Source: JACVRW01 sp963813495
Lineage (GTDB): Bacteria > Actinomycetota > Thermoleophilia > Solirubrobacterales > Thermoleophilaceae
NCBI GenBank assembly: GCA_963813495.1
Contig: CAWEZC010000010.1
Location: forward strand, 372,001-436,000
Reading direction: 5' to 3'
Length of the DNA: 64,000 nucleotides
Every line of letters starts with the position of its first letter. Position 1 is the stretch's first letter. Below are positions 16,583 through 24,795 of this stretch, piece after piece. The notes under the pieces are model-generated. The model was given only the letters and a program-made list of their open reading frames with translations, had not been told where the DNA came from and did no database searches. Made by a program: the position numbers and the translations under genes.

Positions 16583-17659
16583 TCAGAACAGCGTGCCCTG
16601 CGCGGGTTGCTCGTTTCGCTCGCGCGCCGCCGGCATCGTGATCGGGTCGTGCTCCGGTACCGGGCCCGGGCGAGCGGAGTCCGTGGCCGCGCCCCGGAAG
16701 CCGGGGACCGTTCGCCCGTTGCGCCGCCGCAGCTCGTCGCGCGGCCGCGCCAGCTCCGAGATCCGCTGCCGCTCGGCCTTCGGCGCGTAGGCACCGCGCG
16801 CATACAGGCGCTCGTAGCGCGGCACCAGGTCGGGCCGGTAGGAACTCAGCCAGTCCATGAACACCTGCCGGACCTCGCCGCGCAGGTGCAGGCAGATACC
16901 GCCGATGTTGACCGCGCCCGCCTCGGCGCACAGCGTCAGGATCTCCTCCACCTGCTCGGGCGAGTCGTTGATGCCCGGCATCAGCGGCGCGATCAGGACG
17001 CCGCACGGGATCCCCTGGCGGTTGAGCTCAGCCACCGCCTCGATGCGCTTGCGCGGGTGCGGGGTGTGCGGCTCGCTCGAGCGCCACGCCTTCTCGTCGA
17101 GCGTCGGGATCGAGAGGTTCGCGGCAAATCCGGCCGCCTCGTGGACCTCCTTCATCAGCTCGACGTCGCGCAACAACAGCGGTGACTTGGTGAGCACCGA
17201 GGAGGGCGTGTGCGAGTCGCGCATCGCCTCCCAGATCCCGGGCATGAGCTTGTAGCGGCCCTCGACCCACTGATACGGATCGGTGTTCGTCCCCAGCGCG
17301 ACGTGCTCACGCTTCCACGAGGGCTTCATCAACTCGGCCCGCGCCACCTCGGGCACGTTGACCTTGACGACGATCTCCTTCTCGAAGTCCCGGCCCGCGT
17401 TGAAGTCGAGGTAGGTGTGGGTGGGGCGCGCGAAGCAGTAGGCACACGCATGGCTGCATCCCCTATAGGGGTTGATCGTCCAGCGGAACGGCATCCGCGA
17501 CGCCTTCGGCACCCGGTTCAGGGCGGACTTGGAGCGGACCTCGTAGAAACGGGTGTCGAGCGCCTCGGGGGCGTCGAAGGTACGAATCGTGGCCGGCTCG
17601 CGGTAGCCCGGCAGCGCGCGGTTCTCCTCGGCCTCGACGCTCAGGTTGTCCCAGCGCAT
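16583..17659 (-). CDS. Rv2578c-family radical SAM protein, LexA-box controlled
   Basis: A 358-aa radical SAM protein. The cluster motif CSHACAYC sits in NPYRGCSHACAYCFARPTHTY, and the barrel continues through VLTKSPLLLRD and IPCGVLIAPLMPGIND. The best match is the actinobacterial Rv2578c family, distantly related to spore photoproduct lyase. The C-terminal 60 residues are a polar tail. A perfect CGAAC-N4-GTTCG LexA box lies 1 nt before the ATG, so induction by DNA damage is expected; the mycobacterial homologue is, from memory, also a LexA target. The reaction is unknown. It converges with the WecA-like gene, with only 1 nt between the stops. Confidence 0.88.
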   Translation of the reverse strand: MRWDNLSVEAEENRALPGYREPATIRTFDAPEALDTRFYEVRSKSALNRVPKASRMPFRWTINPYRGCSHACAYCFARPTHTYLDFNAGRDFEKEIVVKVNVPEVARAELMKPSWKREHVALGTNTDPYQWVEGRYKLMPGIWEAMRDSHTPSSVLTKSPLLLRDVELMKEVHEAAGFAANLSIPTLDEKAWRSSEPHTPHPRKRIEAVAELNRQGIPCGVLIAPLMPGINDSPEQVEEILTLCAEAGAVNIGGICLHLRGEVRQVFMDWLSSYRPDLVPRYERLYARGAYAPKAERQRISELARPRDELRRRNGRTVPGFRGAATDSARPGPVPEHDPITMPAARERNEQPAQGTLF

Positions 17660-17660
17660 A

Positions 17661-17674
17661 CGAACAGATGTTCG
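17661..17674 (-). promoter_or_regulatory. LexA (SOS) box
   Basis: CGAACAGATGTTCG is a perfect inverted repeat, CGAAC-N4-GTTCG, the Gram-positive/actinobacterial LexA operator. It lies immediately upstream of the start codon of the radical SAM gene (ATG at 17659), where bound LexA would block transcription start. Confidence 0.8.
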
Positions 17675-17699
17675 CAGATTCGGTGGACGGGCCGAGGCC

Positions 17700-18128
17700 T
17701 CAGCGGGCCTCCTCGCCGAGAGCCGTCACGATCACGTTGCGAGAACCACCACGGTCGCGGTGCTCGCACAGATAGATGCCCTGCCAGGTCCCGAGCGCGA
17801 GGCGGCCGCGGGAGACCGGAATCGTCAGCGAGGAGCCGGTCATGGAGGACTTGATGTGAGCCGGCATGTCATCGGGTCCCTCGAGGGTGTGCGCGAACCC
17901 GGGCCACCCGTCGGGGACGGCGTGGTCGAACCAGGTGGCGAAGTCGCGGCGCACATCGGGTGAGGCGTTCTCGTTGAGGGTCAGGGACGCAGAGGTGTGC
18001 TGCATGAAGAGGGTGGCGATGCCGACCGACAGCGCGCCGAGCTCGGGCACCGCCTCGGCGATCTCGGAAGTGACCAGGTGAAAGCCCCTCGGCCGAGCCT
18101 GGAGCGAGAGCTGTCTCTGGATCCACAC
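17700..18128 (-). CDS. YjbQ family protein (UPF0047)
   Basis: A 142-aa protein of the widespread YjbQ family, proposed to have thiamine-phosphate synthase-like activity; the true substrate is uncertain. Diagnostic segments are GIATLFMQHTSASLTLNENASPD, FDHAVPDGWPGFAHTLEGPDDMPAHIKSS and the C-terminal RLALGTWQGIYLCEHRDRGG. The His and Glu residues of the trimeric active site are present. GTG 18128 is used. It lies 40 nt upstream of the radical SAM gene on the same strand, but that gene has its own LexA box, so co-transcription is only partial at most. Confidence 0.9.
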   Translation of the reverse strand: MWIQRQLSLQARPRGFHLVTSEIAEAVPELGALSVGIATLFMQHTSASLTLNENASPDVRRDFATWFDHAVPDGWPGFAHTLEGPDDMPAHIKSSMTGSSLTIPVSRGRLALGTWQGIYLCEHRDRGGSRNVIVTALGEEAR

Positions 18129-18251
18129 GTACGGGATTCTGGCGGAGCGCCACGGCGGGGTCGCGGGAACGCCCGATCGAACATATGGTGGCTGCAGGCG
18201 TGACTAGCCTCGCTGCGAGCGGTCTCGCACGCGAACAGCGACAGAAGGGAG

Positions 18252-18956
18252 ATGGAGGCGATGGCGAGCCGGACCGGAGTGGCTCGCGCCGCGACGTATG
18301 CCTGCGCAACGCTCGCCATGCTGGCTCTGCTGCTGGCGGCTCTGCCCGGCGAGCCTCTGCTCGACGACGCCGTTCTCCTGGTGGCCGCTGCCATCGCCGG
18401 TACCGTCGCGGCGGTGCTCGCGGCCCTCAACGACAAGCTGCTGCGACGCGACATAGCCATAATCACCGACGCCGCCCAGCGCGACTCGCTCACCGGGCTG
18501 CTCGGCCGGCGCGGCTTCGATGAGCGTCTCGACGCCGAGCTCGAGCGGGCCCGTCGCGCCGGAACGACGCTCAGCCTCGTGGTCGGCGACCTCGATCGCT
18601 TCAAGCGCGTCAACGACGCCCACGGTCACACTGGAGGCGACGTGGTCCTGAAACGGGCTGCGGAGATCCTCACGTGCGGCAAGCGGCGCTTCGACGGCTC
18701 CGCGCGCCTGGGCGGTGACGAGTTCGCCCTGCTGGCCGCGGATTGCGACGACCAAGGCGCGTACGTGCTCGCGGAGCGCCTGCGCAGCGCGATCGAGGAG
18801 AGCCTGGGCGCCGCGCCGTCGGTAACGATCAGCTTCGGGGTGGCCACTTTCCCCGTTCACGGCGACGCGCCCCTTGGGCTGCTGCACGCCGCGGATCAGG
18901 CGCTCTACGCCGCCAAGCGGCTGGGTCGCAACCGCACGGTCATCTCGAGCGACTGA
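18252..18956 (+). CDS. Membrane-anchored GGDEF diguanylate cyclase
   Basis: A 234-aa protein with two hydrophobic helices (about residues 15-32 and 38-58) and a GGDEF domain (75-234) that makes c-di-GMP. The catalytic motif is GGDEF at 154-158 in ARLGGDEFALL. The allosteric I-site RxxD is present as RRFD at 145-148, so product inhibition is likely. The start is ATG 18252 or ATG 18261; AAGGGAG and GGAGG lie between and before them. A second c-di-GMP gene follows 66 nt downstream in the same orientation. Confidence 0.93.
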   Translation: MEAMASRTGVARAATYACATLAMLALLLAALPGEPLLDDAVLLVAAAIAGTVAAVLAALNDKLLRRDIAIITDAAQRDSLTGLLGRRGFDERLDAELERARRAGTTLSLVVGDLDRFKRVNDAHGHTGGDVVLKRAAEILTCGKRRFDGSARLGGDEFALLAADCDDQGAYVLAERLRSAIEESLGAAPSVTISFGVATFPVHGDAPLGLLHAADQALYAAKRLGRNRTVISSD

Positions 18957-18970
18957 CATCCGCGGCGAGA

Positions 18971-18984
18971 GGCCGCGCGCGGCC
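18971..18984. other. Perfect 14-bp GC palindrome between the two c-di-GMP genes
   Basis: GGCCGCGCGCGGCC is self-complementary. It lies 15 nt after the first stop and 38 nt before the next start. It could form a small hairpin or a protein-binding site; there is no T-run, so it is not a standard terminator. Confidence 0.5.
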
Positions 18985-19022
18985 TTCAAGAAGCGGCACG
19001 CTCCCTCCGATAGAGAACCGAG

Positions 19023-20264
19023 ATGGGGATTGCCGAGGTCCTCGCCCTCACCGTGCCCACCGTCTGCGCTCTCGCGCTGGCGTTCGTCGCCCTGCGCCTG
19101 CACGGGCGCGTCCGCCAGCTGCGCGACCGTATCTCGGACGCCACCCGCAGCGACCCGCTGACCGGCCTGCTCAACCGGCGCGCCTTCGAGGAGCTCCTGG
19201 AGCTCGAGCTGGAGCGGGCCCGGCGCAGCGGGCGACCCCTGTCGATCATCATCGGAGATCTCGACGGCTTCGCGGCCGTCAACGAGAAGCTGGGACACGG
19301 CGCAGGCGACGACGCCCTGCTCGTGCTCGCCCAGGACCTGGCCAAGTGGAAGCGACGCGTCGACCAGGCCGCGCGTATCGGCGGTGAGGAGTTCGCGCTG
19401 CTGGTGCCGGACACCGACGAGCGCGGCGCGTTCATCCTGGCCGAGCGGCTGCGCCGTGCCGCCCACCGCAGCTTCAGCGAGCTTGCCGTGCCGCTCACGA
19501 TCAGCTTCGGCGTGGCCAGCCAGCCCGAGCACGGACACGACGTCGCCGGTCTCCTCCGCGCGGCGGATCAGGCCATGATGGCCGCCAAGGAGCTGGGTCG
19601 CGACCGCTCGGTGATCTACAGCGCGGAGGTTGCGCGCATGCTGTTGATGGACGCGGGTGGAGCCACCGGCGACCTCCAGCTGGCCACGGTGATCGCGCTG
19701 GCCGAGGCTCTCGACATCCGCGATACGGGCACGGCCAAGCACTCGCACACGGTGAGCCGCTACGCCGAGCTGATGGCCGCCGAGCTGGGTCTCGAGCCCG
19801 CGCACGTGGCTCGCGTCCGGTTGGCCGGGGTGCTCCACGACGTGGGCAAGATCGGCGTCTCGGATGCCGTGCTCTCCAAGCCCGGGCCGCTCAGCGCCGA
19901 TGAGTGGGTGGAGATGAAGACCCATCCCGAGATCGCGGCGCGGCTGCTGTCGCGAAGTGAGTTCGACGATCTGCGCCGCTGGATCCTGGCCCATCACGAG
20001 CGCCCGGACGGCGCGGGCTATCCGTTCGGTCTGGCCGGCGACCAGATTCCCCTCGAGTCGCGCATCCTCGCGGTCGCCGACGCCTATGAGGCGATGACCG
20101 CCGACCGCGTCTACCGCCTCGCCCTCGGCCTCGAAGCCGCACGGGCAGAGCTCGAAGGTGGCGCCGGGACGCAGTTCGACGCCGAGGTGGTCGCGGCGTT
20201 CCTGACGGCGCTCGAGCGCGCGGACGAGCCGCAGCTGGGCGCCCCGCGCAGTCTGATCGGCTAG
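19023..20264 (+). CDS. GGDEF / HD-GYP c-di-GMP synthase and phosphodiesterase
   Basis: A 413-aa protein with one N-terminal membrane helix (2-22), a GGDEF domain (about 45-200) and an HD-GYP domain (about 215-395). The cyclase motif is GGEEF (ARIGGEEFALL) with an upstream I-site RRVD. The hydrolase part has HSHTVSRYAE, LHDVGKIG and HHERPDGAGYPFG, the full HD-GYP signature, then DAYEAMTADRVYR. It could both make and break c-di-GMP. It follows a GGDEF-only gene, suggesting a duplicated local signalling pair. Its end lies 4 nt from the convergent GH26-like gene. Confidence 0.93.
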   Translation: MGIAEVLALTVPTVCALALAFVALRLHGRVRQLRDRISDATRSDPLTGLLNRRAFEELLELELERARRSGRPLSIIIGDLDGFAAVNEKLGHGAGDDALLVLAQDLAKWKRRVDQAARIGGEEFALLVPDTDERGAFILAERLRRAAHRSFSELAVPLTISFGVASQPEHGHDVAGLLRAADQAMMAAKELGRDRSVIYSAEVARMLLMDAGGATGDLQLATVIALAEALDIRDTGTAKHSHTVSRYAELMAAELGLEPAHVARVRLAGVLHDVGKIGVSDAVLSKPGPLSADEWVEMKTHPEIAARLLSRSEFDDLRRWILAHHERPDGAGYPFGLAGDQIPLESRILAVADAYEAMTADRVYRLALGLEAARAELEGGAGTQFDAEVVAAFLTALERADEPQLGAPRSLIG

Positions 20265-20268
20265 ACCG

Positions 20269-21282
20269 CTACGGCGCCAGCTCGGGGGCGAATGCCGCCA
20301 GCCGCGGCCAGGCCACCGCCCGGCGCAGCGCCGCGCGCGAGGCGGGATGCGTTGAGAGGCGAAACTCGGGCTTCAAGGTGGCCGACTGGTAGTAGACGGC
20401 CATGCGGACCCGCGCGTGGCTCTTGAGGAAGCCGAAGAACTGGCCGACGAAGCCGGGCACATCCGCGCCCCAGACTCCCCACTCCGCGAACGCGAACGGC
20501 TTGGAGCGCCACTTCGGGTAGCTGTAGAGGCTGTTCATCGCCCCGGCGTTGCGGTAGGGCGAGTACCAGGTGGTCCCCACCCAGTCTACGTAGGCGCCGC
20601 CCGGCCAGAAGTGCTTGGGATGGTTCTTGGCGATCTCCGGGTTTCCGAACGAGAGCGGCACCCACATCAGCGCGACGTCGGGCTCCGCCAGCTCCTCTCT
20701 ACCGGTGCGCACCGGCGGCAGCCCCAGGCGGCGCAGCTTGGCATCGATTGCGCCCACCTCGCCGCCGCGCACGATCAGCGTCAGCCGCCGCCAGGCCTTC
20801 TTGAACTGGGCGGTCGAGTACGCCGGCCCGCGCGGGCGCCCGGAGGTGTCGTAGGGCGAGTACGAGTTGTTGCCGTTGTTCATCTCCGACAGCGGCCGCA
20901 GATAGGTGATCCCGCCGTGCTCGGCGAGCAGCCGGCCGAGCGCCACGAGGAAGCCGTCGCCGCCGCCGCGGGCCAGGTCGCGGGGGCTGAGCCCCGTTCC
21001 GTCGGTGGAGACGGACAGCATCGCCCGCGAGCGCATGCGCTCGGCGTCGGCCAGCCGGAAGGACAGCCAGTGCATGTCCGAGCTCGAGGCGCGCCACGAG
21101 ATGAAGTAGTTGAAGACCGCCGGATGCTTGCCCGACTGCCGCCCGAAGTCGGCGATGTTGCCCGCCCGATACCCGCCCTGGCCTCCCCAGAGGACCTTGC
21201 CGCCAGGAGCCGTATAGGGCTCGGCAGCCGCCGCGCCCGGGACCAGTGCCAGGACGAACAGGGCCCCCAGCAGAGAGCGCAT
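20269..21282 (-). CDS. Secreted glycoside hydrolase, GH26-like
   Basis: A 337-aa exported protein. The signal peptide is MRSLLGALFVLALVPGAAAA, cleaved before EPY. The catalytic region resembles GH26 beta-mannanase-type enzymes: YLRPLSEMNNGNNSY holds the likely acid/base Glu, and KPFAFAEWGVWG holds the likely nucleophile Glu. ATG 21282 overlaps the stop of the CYTH gene upstream (ATGA); the frame upstream of that is only a shadow. Its substrate is unknown and could be the cell's own exopolysaccharide. Translational coupling with a cytosolic CYTH protein is odd for a secreted hydrolase. Confidence 0.8.
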   Translation of the reverse strand: MRSLLGALFVLALVPGAAAAEPYTAPGGKVLWGGQGGYRAGNIADFGRQSGKHPAVFNYFISWRASSSDMHWLSFRLADAERMRSRAMLSVSTDGTGLSPRDLARGGGDGFLVALGRLLAEHGGITYLRPLSEMNNGNNSYSPYDTSGRPRGPAYSTAQFKKAWRRLTLIVRGGEVGAIDAKLRRLGLPPVRTGREELAEPDVALMWVPLSFGNPEIAKNHPKHFWPGGAYVDWVGTTWYSPYRNAGAMNSLYSYPKWRSKPFAFAEWGVWGADVPGFVGQFFGFLKSHARVRMAVYYQSATLKPEFRLSTHPASRAALRRAVAWPRLAAFAPELAP

Positions 21283-22049
21283 CACCGCCCGGCGAGCTCC
21301 CGGGAGAAGAACTCGAGCGCCGTGCGCGTCTTGGTCTGTTGCTCGCCGTCCAGCGGCACGCCTTTCTCGAGCAGGAAGCTGCGGCTCTCGGCCGCGGCCT
21401 GGAAGGCGTCCGGCGGTGTGGTCTTGGTCGACAACTCGAGGATGCGCGCCCCGTCCGGATAGGTCCACAGCTCCACGGTGAGCGGGCGCTCGAATCCCTC
21501 GGGCGTGTAGCGCAGCTTGAGGACCAGCACCGGCCCGAGCGGAGTCAGGTCATCGAGCTGGATGTCGTCCGGGGCATAGGCGGAGAAGAAGCGACGCTGG
21601 TCCTTCGAGAACAGCCGGCTGATGCGCCCGCGGCCCGCCACGGCCTCCCTCACGTCGTTCTGCGCGCGCCCTTTGAACGAGCCCGAGCAGACAAAGCCAC
21701 CCGGTAGGGCGTCCACCTCGACCTTGAAGCCCTTGTGGCTCCGCACGTCGTCGGGGAGGTCGCCGGGCACGACCGGCCGTAGCTTGACCACCGTGTCCTC
21801 GCGGGCCCCCTGCACCCGTCGGGCGCGCACCACCACGCCGGCGGCGTCGAGCGCGAGATCCGGGGTGTCGAAGAAGAAGATCTGGCGCACCCGGGCATCG
21901 AGCGGATCCACCCCCAGGGCGGCCGCAGCAGAGCGGCCGTACTCCTCCGGGACGGTGAGTTTGAGCTCCACGCTGTCGGACCCCTTGAGTAGGCCCATCA
22001 GCTCGGTCAGGCGCTCGTCGGAGAGTTGTGGTCTCGCCAGGGAGGGCAT
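21282..22049 (-). CDS. CYTH-fold (triphosphate tunnel) domain protein
   Basis: A 255-aa cytosolic protein. The strand order and charged residues fit the CYTH/triphosphate-tunnel fold: VELKLTVPEE at residue 27 (a variant of the ExExK motif), FFDTPDLALDAAGVVVRARR, DTVVKLRP, HKGFKVEVDAL, LVLKLRY and ELSTK. Family members bind or cleave triphosphate compounds, and bacterial ones are often linked to polyphosphate. The gene directly upstream encodes a polyphosphate kinase 2, which fits that link. The second Glu of the ExExK motif is missing, so catalysis is uncertain. Confidence 0.75.
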   Translation of the reverse strand: MPSLARPQLSDERLTELMGLLKGSDSVELKLTVPEEYGRSAAAALGVDPLDARVRQIFFFDTPDLALDAAGVVVRARRVQGAREDTVVKLRPVVPGDLPDDVRSHKGFKVEVDALPGGFVCSGSFKGRAQNDVREAVAGRGRISRLFSKDQRRFFSAYAPDDIQLDDLTPLGPVLVLKLRYTPEGFERPLTVELWTYPDGARILELSTKTTPPDAFQAAAESRSFLLEKGVPLDGEQQTKTRTALEFFSRELAGR

Positions 22050-22103
22050 CCGTCAACACTGACCGGATTGGGGTCGTAGCGCAACCCGCCCGGGCTGCTC
22101 AGC

Positions 22104-22907
22104 TCACCGGTTCTCGACCTTGTAAAGCTCCGGAACCAGCCGCTCGCTCGACTTCGGCGGACGCTTGTACTTGCGCCGTTGCCGGGGCGGGAGCTTCACC
22201 GCATCGTCATCGGGGATCCGCTCGAAGGGCACCGAGTCGAGCAGGTGGCTGATCAGGTTGAGCCGCGCCGAGCGCTTGTCGTCGCCGTCGACCACCCACC
22301 AGGGGCTCGAATCGGTGTCCGTGCGGGCCATCATCACGTCCTTGGCCTCCGCGTAGTCGACCCAGCGCGCCCGCGCCTGGAGGTCCATCGGGCTGAACTT
22401 CCAGCGCTTGGTGGGGTTCTTGAGCCGCTTCTCGAAGCGCTGCTCCTGCTCCTCGTCGCTGACCGAGAGCCAGTACTTGCGCAGCAGTATGCCGTCGCGC
22501 TGCAGCGCCTCCTCGAACAACGGGCAAAAGCGCAGGAACTCCTCGATCTGCTCCTCGGTGGCGAAGCCCATCACCCGCTCCACACCGGCGCGGTTGTACC
22601 AGCTGCGGTCGAACAGGACGATCTCACCCGCCGAGGGCAGCTGCGCGGCGTAGCGCTGGAAGTACCACTGCGTCTTCTCGCGCGAGTCGGGAGCGCTGAG
22701 CGCGGCCACGCGGCAGACGCGCGGGTTCAGGTGTTCCATGATGCGCTTGATCACCCCGCCCTTGCCCGCGGTGTCGCGGCCCTCGAAGACCACGACGAGC
22801 CGTTGCCCGGAGGTCACCACCCACTCCTGCAAATCGATCAGCTCGGTCTGCAGCCGCAGCAGCTCCTTCTCGTAGCGCTTGCGTGAGATCGTCTTGGTCT
22901 TCGCCAC
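22104..22907 (-). CDS. ppk2: Polyphosphate kinase 2 (PPK2 family)
   Basis: A 267-aa PPK2, which moves phosphate between polyphosphate and nucleoside diphosphates. Walker A is FEGRDTAGKGGVIKRI and the lid and Walker B residues are FDRSWYNRAGVERVMGF; FEKRLKNPTKRWKFSPMDL and EAKDVMMARTDT are family-specific. The start is taken as GTG 22907 (VAKTKTISRKRYEKEL), because upstream residues show no homology. It is the first gene of a minus-strand set followed by the CYTH-fold protein. The direction (ADP or GDP specificity) cannot be told from sequence alone. Confidence 0.94.
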   Translation of the reverse strand: MAKTKTISRKRYEKELLRLQTELIDLQEWVVTSGQRLVVVFEGRDTAGKGGVIKRIMEHLNPRVCRVAALSAPDSREKTQWYFQRYAAQLPSAGEIVLFDRSWYNRAGVERVMGFATEEQIEEFLRFCPLFEEALQRDGILLRKYWLSVSDEEQEQRFEKRLKNPTKRWKFSPMDLQARARWVDYAEAKDVMMARTDTDSSPWWVVDGDDKRSARLNLISHLLDSVPFERIPDDDAVKLPPRQRRKYKRPPKSSERLVPELYKVENR

Positions 22908-23188
22908 GCGCGGATGATCGCACGACCGGCGCCTACGGTCCCAGTCCGGCGCGACCCTTGGTCCCTCATGGTGGGTCCCGGCCGTTGGAGGCGGTTGCAC
23001 TTACGTTGCCGCGATTTGCATGCCCGCGGTGTCCCAGCGCCAACTGTCACAAAGTAGTCACAAAGTCGCCATGTCATGTAGCTTTCCTGCCCCGGGTAAG
23101 GAGGACCCATCGCCGCACCCACTGCCGCGCGCCTCGCCCCTCCCGGAACGCCCCCTTGACGACTCACGCTCTGAAAGCATCTGACCCC
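22908..23188. promoter_or_regulatory. 281-bp divergent intergenic region upstream of the ATP synthase operon and ppk2
   Basis: This is the largest non-coding gap in the left half of the window and must hold promoters for ppk2 (minus) and the atp operon (plus). It contains a lower-GC patch near 23008-23080 and the direct repeat described separately. TAAGGAGG at 23097-23104 is a perfect ribosome binding site, but only ATC (23109) follows it; that frame closes after 16 codons. No tRNA or riboswitch was recognised. Confidence 0.6.
23046..23066 (+). repeat. Two GTCACAAAGT direct repeats, 11-bp period, upstream of the atp operon
   Basis: GTCACAAAGT occurs at 23046-23055 and 23057-23066, one base apart. 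An 11-bp period puts both copies on the same DNA face, typical of a regulator site. It is AT-rich compared with its surroundings and lies about 125 bp before the first start of the ATP synthase operon. Confidence 0.65.
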
Positions 23189-23554
23189 ATGCCGCTGCGC
23201 ATGTTGCGGTATCTCGATCTCGTGGCTCTCGCTCTGGCGCTGCCCATCTTCGTGGCGGCAGGGCTGCCGCTGCTCGGCTGGGCCGGCGCCGCCGGCGGCT
23301 GGCTGCTGCAGCGGCTGATCCAGCATTTCATCGAGAAGCGCGCGCGTGAATCGGACGATCCTCGGACCGTGGCCGGGCTCCTGACCGGGAGCATGATCGC
23401 CCGCGGGTGGATCGTGGCCGGCTCGATCTTCATCGTCGGGCTGACCGAACGCGAGGCCGGGCTGGCCGCGGCGATCCTCTCGATCACCCTGTTCACCTTC
23501 TACTTCACGAGCCAGATGCTGACGCGGCCGTTCGAGGGCGAGGTGGGCCGGTGA
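23189..23554 (+). CDS. AtpI-like small membrane protein
   Basis: A 121-aa protein with about four hydrophobic helices and no other domain. It stands where atpI lies in many ATP synthase operons and overlaps atpB by 4 nt (GTGA). AtpI proteins help assemble the c-ring. Sequence similarity to known AtpI is too weak for me to be sure; size, topology and position are the evidence. ATG 23189 is chosen because the upstream frame has no hydrophobic or conserved features. A ribosome binding site is not obvious. Confidence 0.7.
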   Translation: MPLRMLRYLDLVALALALPIFVAAGLPLLGWAGAAGGWLLQRLIQHFIEKRARESDDPRTVAGLLTGSMIARGWIVAGSIFIVGLTEREAGLAAAILSITLFTFYFTSQMLTRPFEGEVGR

Positions 23555-24519
23555 CCACCGCCGAGGCCAGCGCACCCGCAACCGGCGCCGAGTCGCCGAA
23601 GGGCGAGGAGCGCAAGGGCATGAGCACCCGGGCCAAGATCCTGCTCTACCTCGGCGTCTACTTCGGCGTGGCCGTTCTGCTCTACGTGATCTTCGGCAGC
23701 GACGGCGAGAACACCGAGTTCCAGCCCCAGGAGGAGTTCCGGCTCGAGCCCTGGATCGAGCTGAAGGTCGGCGGGCTCGACCTGTCCTTCAACAAGGCCG
23801 TCCTCTATCTGCTCCTCACGTGCATTCTCACGGTCGCGACGATGACCTACGTGGCGCGCCGGATGCAGGACAAGCCCAACCGCACGCAGACGATCGTCGA
23901 GGGCGCCTACGACCTCACCTACACCCAGATCACCCGGAACAACATGACCCAGGAGGCCGCGGCCAAGTGGTTCCCGTTCGTGGCCACCCTCTTCTTCTTC
24001 ATCTGGTTCTCGAACATGCTGGGCTACATCCCGCTGCCGGTGAACGATCACGAGACGATCGACATCTTCGGGCTCGACTTCCCGGCCTTCGCGCTCTACG
24101 CCGCCACGGCGAACCTGTCGATCCCGCTGGTGCTCACCCTCACGGTGTTCTTCATCTACCAGTACGAGGGCATCCGCCGGCACGGCCTCGTCAAGTACCT
24201 CAAGGGCTGGCTGCCGGCGGGAGTGAGCGGCGCCGCCGCGGTCCCGATCTTCATCATCGAGGTGATCTCGCAGTTCGTGCGGATCATCTCGCTCTCCGTC
24301 CGACTGTTCGCGAACATCCTCGCCGGCCACCTGCTCATCCTGTTCATGGGCGGCGGCCTGGCGGTGCTGCTCGGAATCACCGCGCTCGGCTGGATCACCC
24401 TGCCGATGGCTATCGCCTTCTTCATCTTCGAGGTGGGGCTGGTGGCCACCCTGCAGGCCTTCATCTTCGCGACGCTCACATCCATCTACTTCGGCGAGGC
24501 ATCCGCCGGTGGTCACTAA
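23551..24519 (+). CDS. atpB: F1Fo ATP synthase subunit a
   Basis: The membrane subunit that forms the proton half-channels beside the c-ring. GTG 23551 gives 322 aa. The essential Arg is in SLSVRLFANILAGHLLILF; FIWFSNMLGYIPLP and LQAFIFATLTSIYFGEA are also typical. About 25 extra polar residues precede the first helix. GTG overlaps the AtpI-like stop (GTGA). atpE follows after a 9-nt gap with an AAGGAGG ribosome binding site. Confidence 0.97.
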   Translation: MTTAEASAPATGAESPKGEERKGMSTRAKILLYLGVYFGVAVLLYVIFGSDGENTEFQPQEEFRLEPWIELKVGGLDLSFNKAVLYLLLTCILTVATMTYVARRMQDKPNRTQTIVEGAYDLTYTQITRNNMTQEAAAKWFPFVATLFFFIWFSNMLGYIPLPVNDHETIDIFGLDFPAFALYAATANLSIPLVLTLTVFFIYQYEGIRRHGLVKYLKGWLPAGVSGAAAVPIFIIEVISQFVRIISLSVRLFANILAGHLLILFMGGGLAVLLGITALGWITLPMAIAFFIFEVGLVATLQAFIFATLTSIYFGEASAGGH

Positions 24520-24528
24520 GGAGGATCC

Positions 24529-24795
24529 ATGGATCTCGCAGTGTTGATTCCCATCGCCCAGGCGGCCGACCCCACGGACGGCCTCAAGGCGGTTGCGCTC
24601 GGCGTCGGCGCCGGTCTGGGCACGATCGGCCCGGGCATCGGCGTGGGCTACATCTTCGGCAAGGTGATCGAGTCGGTAACCCGGCAGCCGGAGATGCGTG
24701 AGGAGATCACGAGCATCCAGTGGCTCGGCTTCGCCCTCACCGAGGCGATCGTCTTCTACGCCTTCATCTTCGGCCTGATCGCCTTCTTCCTCTAG
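24529..24795 (+). CDS. atpE: F1Fo ATP synthase subunit c
   Basis: An 88-aa hairpin of two helices that forms the rotor ring. The glycine-rich first helix is GVGAGLGTIGPGIGVGYIFGK, and the proton-binding carboxylate is E72 in FALTEAIVFYAF. The extra residues of Na+-binding c subunits are not seen, so it is probably proton-coupled. The polar loop RQPEM is conserved. The ribosome binding site AAGGAGG lies 6 nt before the ATG. atpF begins directly after the stop. Confidence 0.97.
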   Translation: MDLAVLIPIAQAADPTDGLKAVALGVGAGLGTIGPGIGVGYIFGKVIESVTRQPEMREEITSIQWLGFALTEAIVFYAFIFGLIAFFL

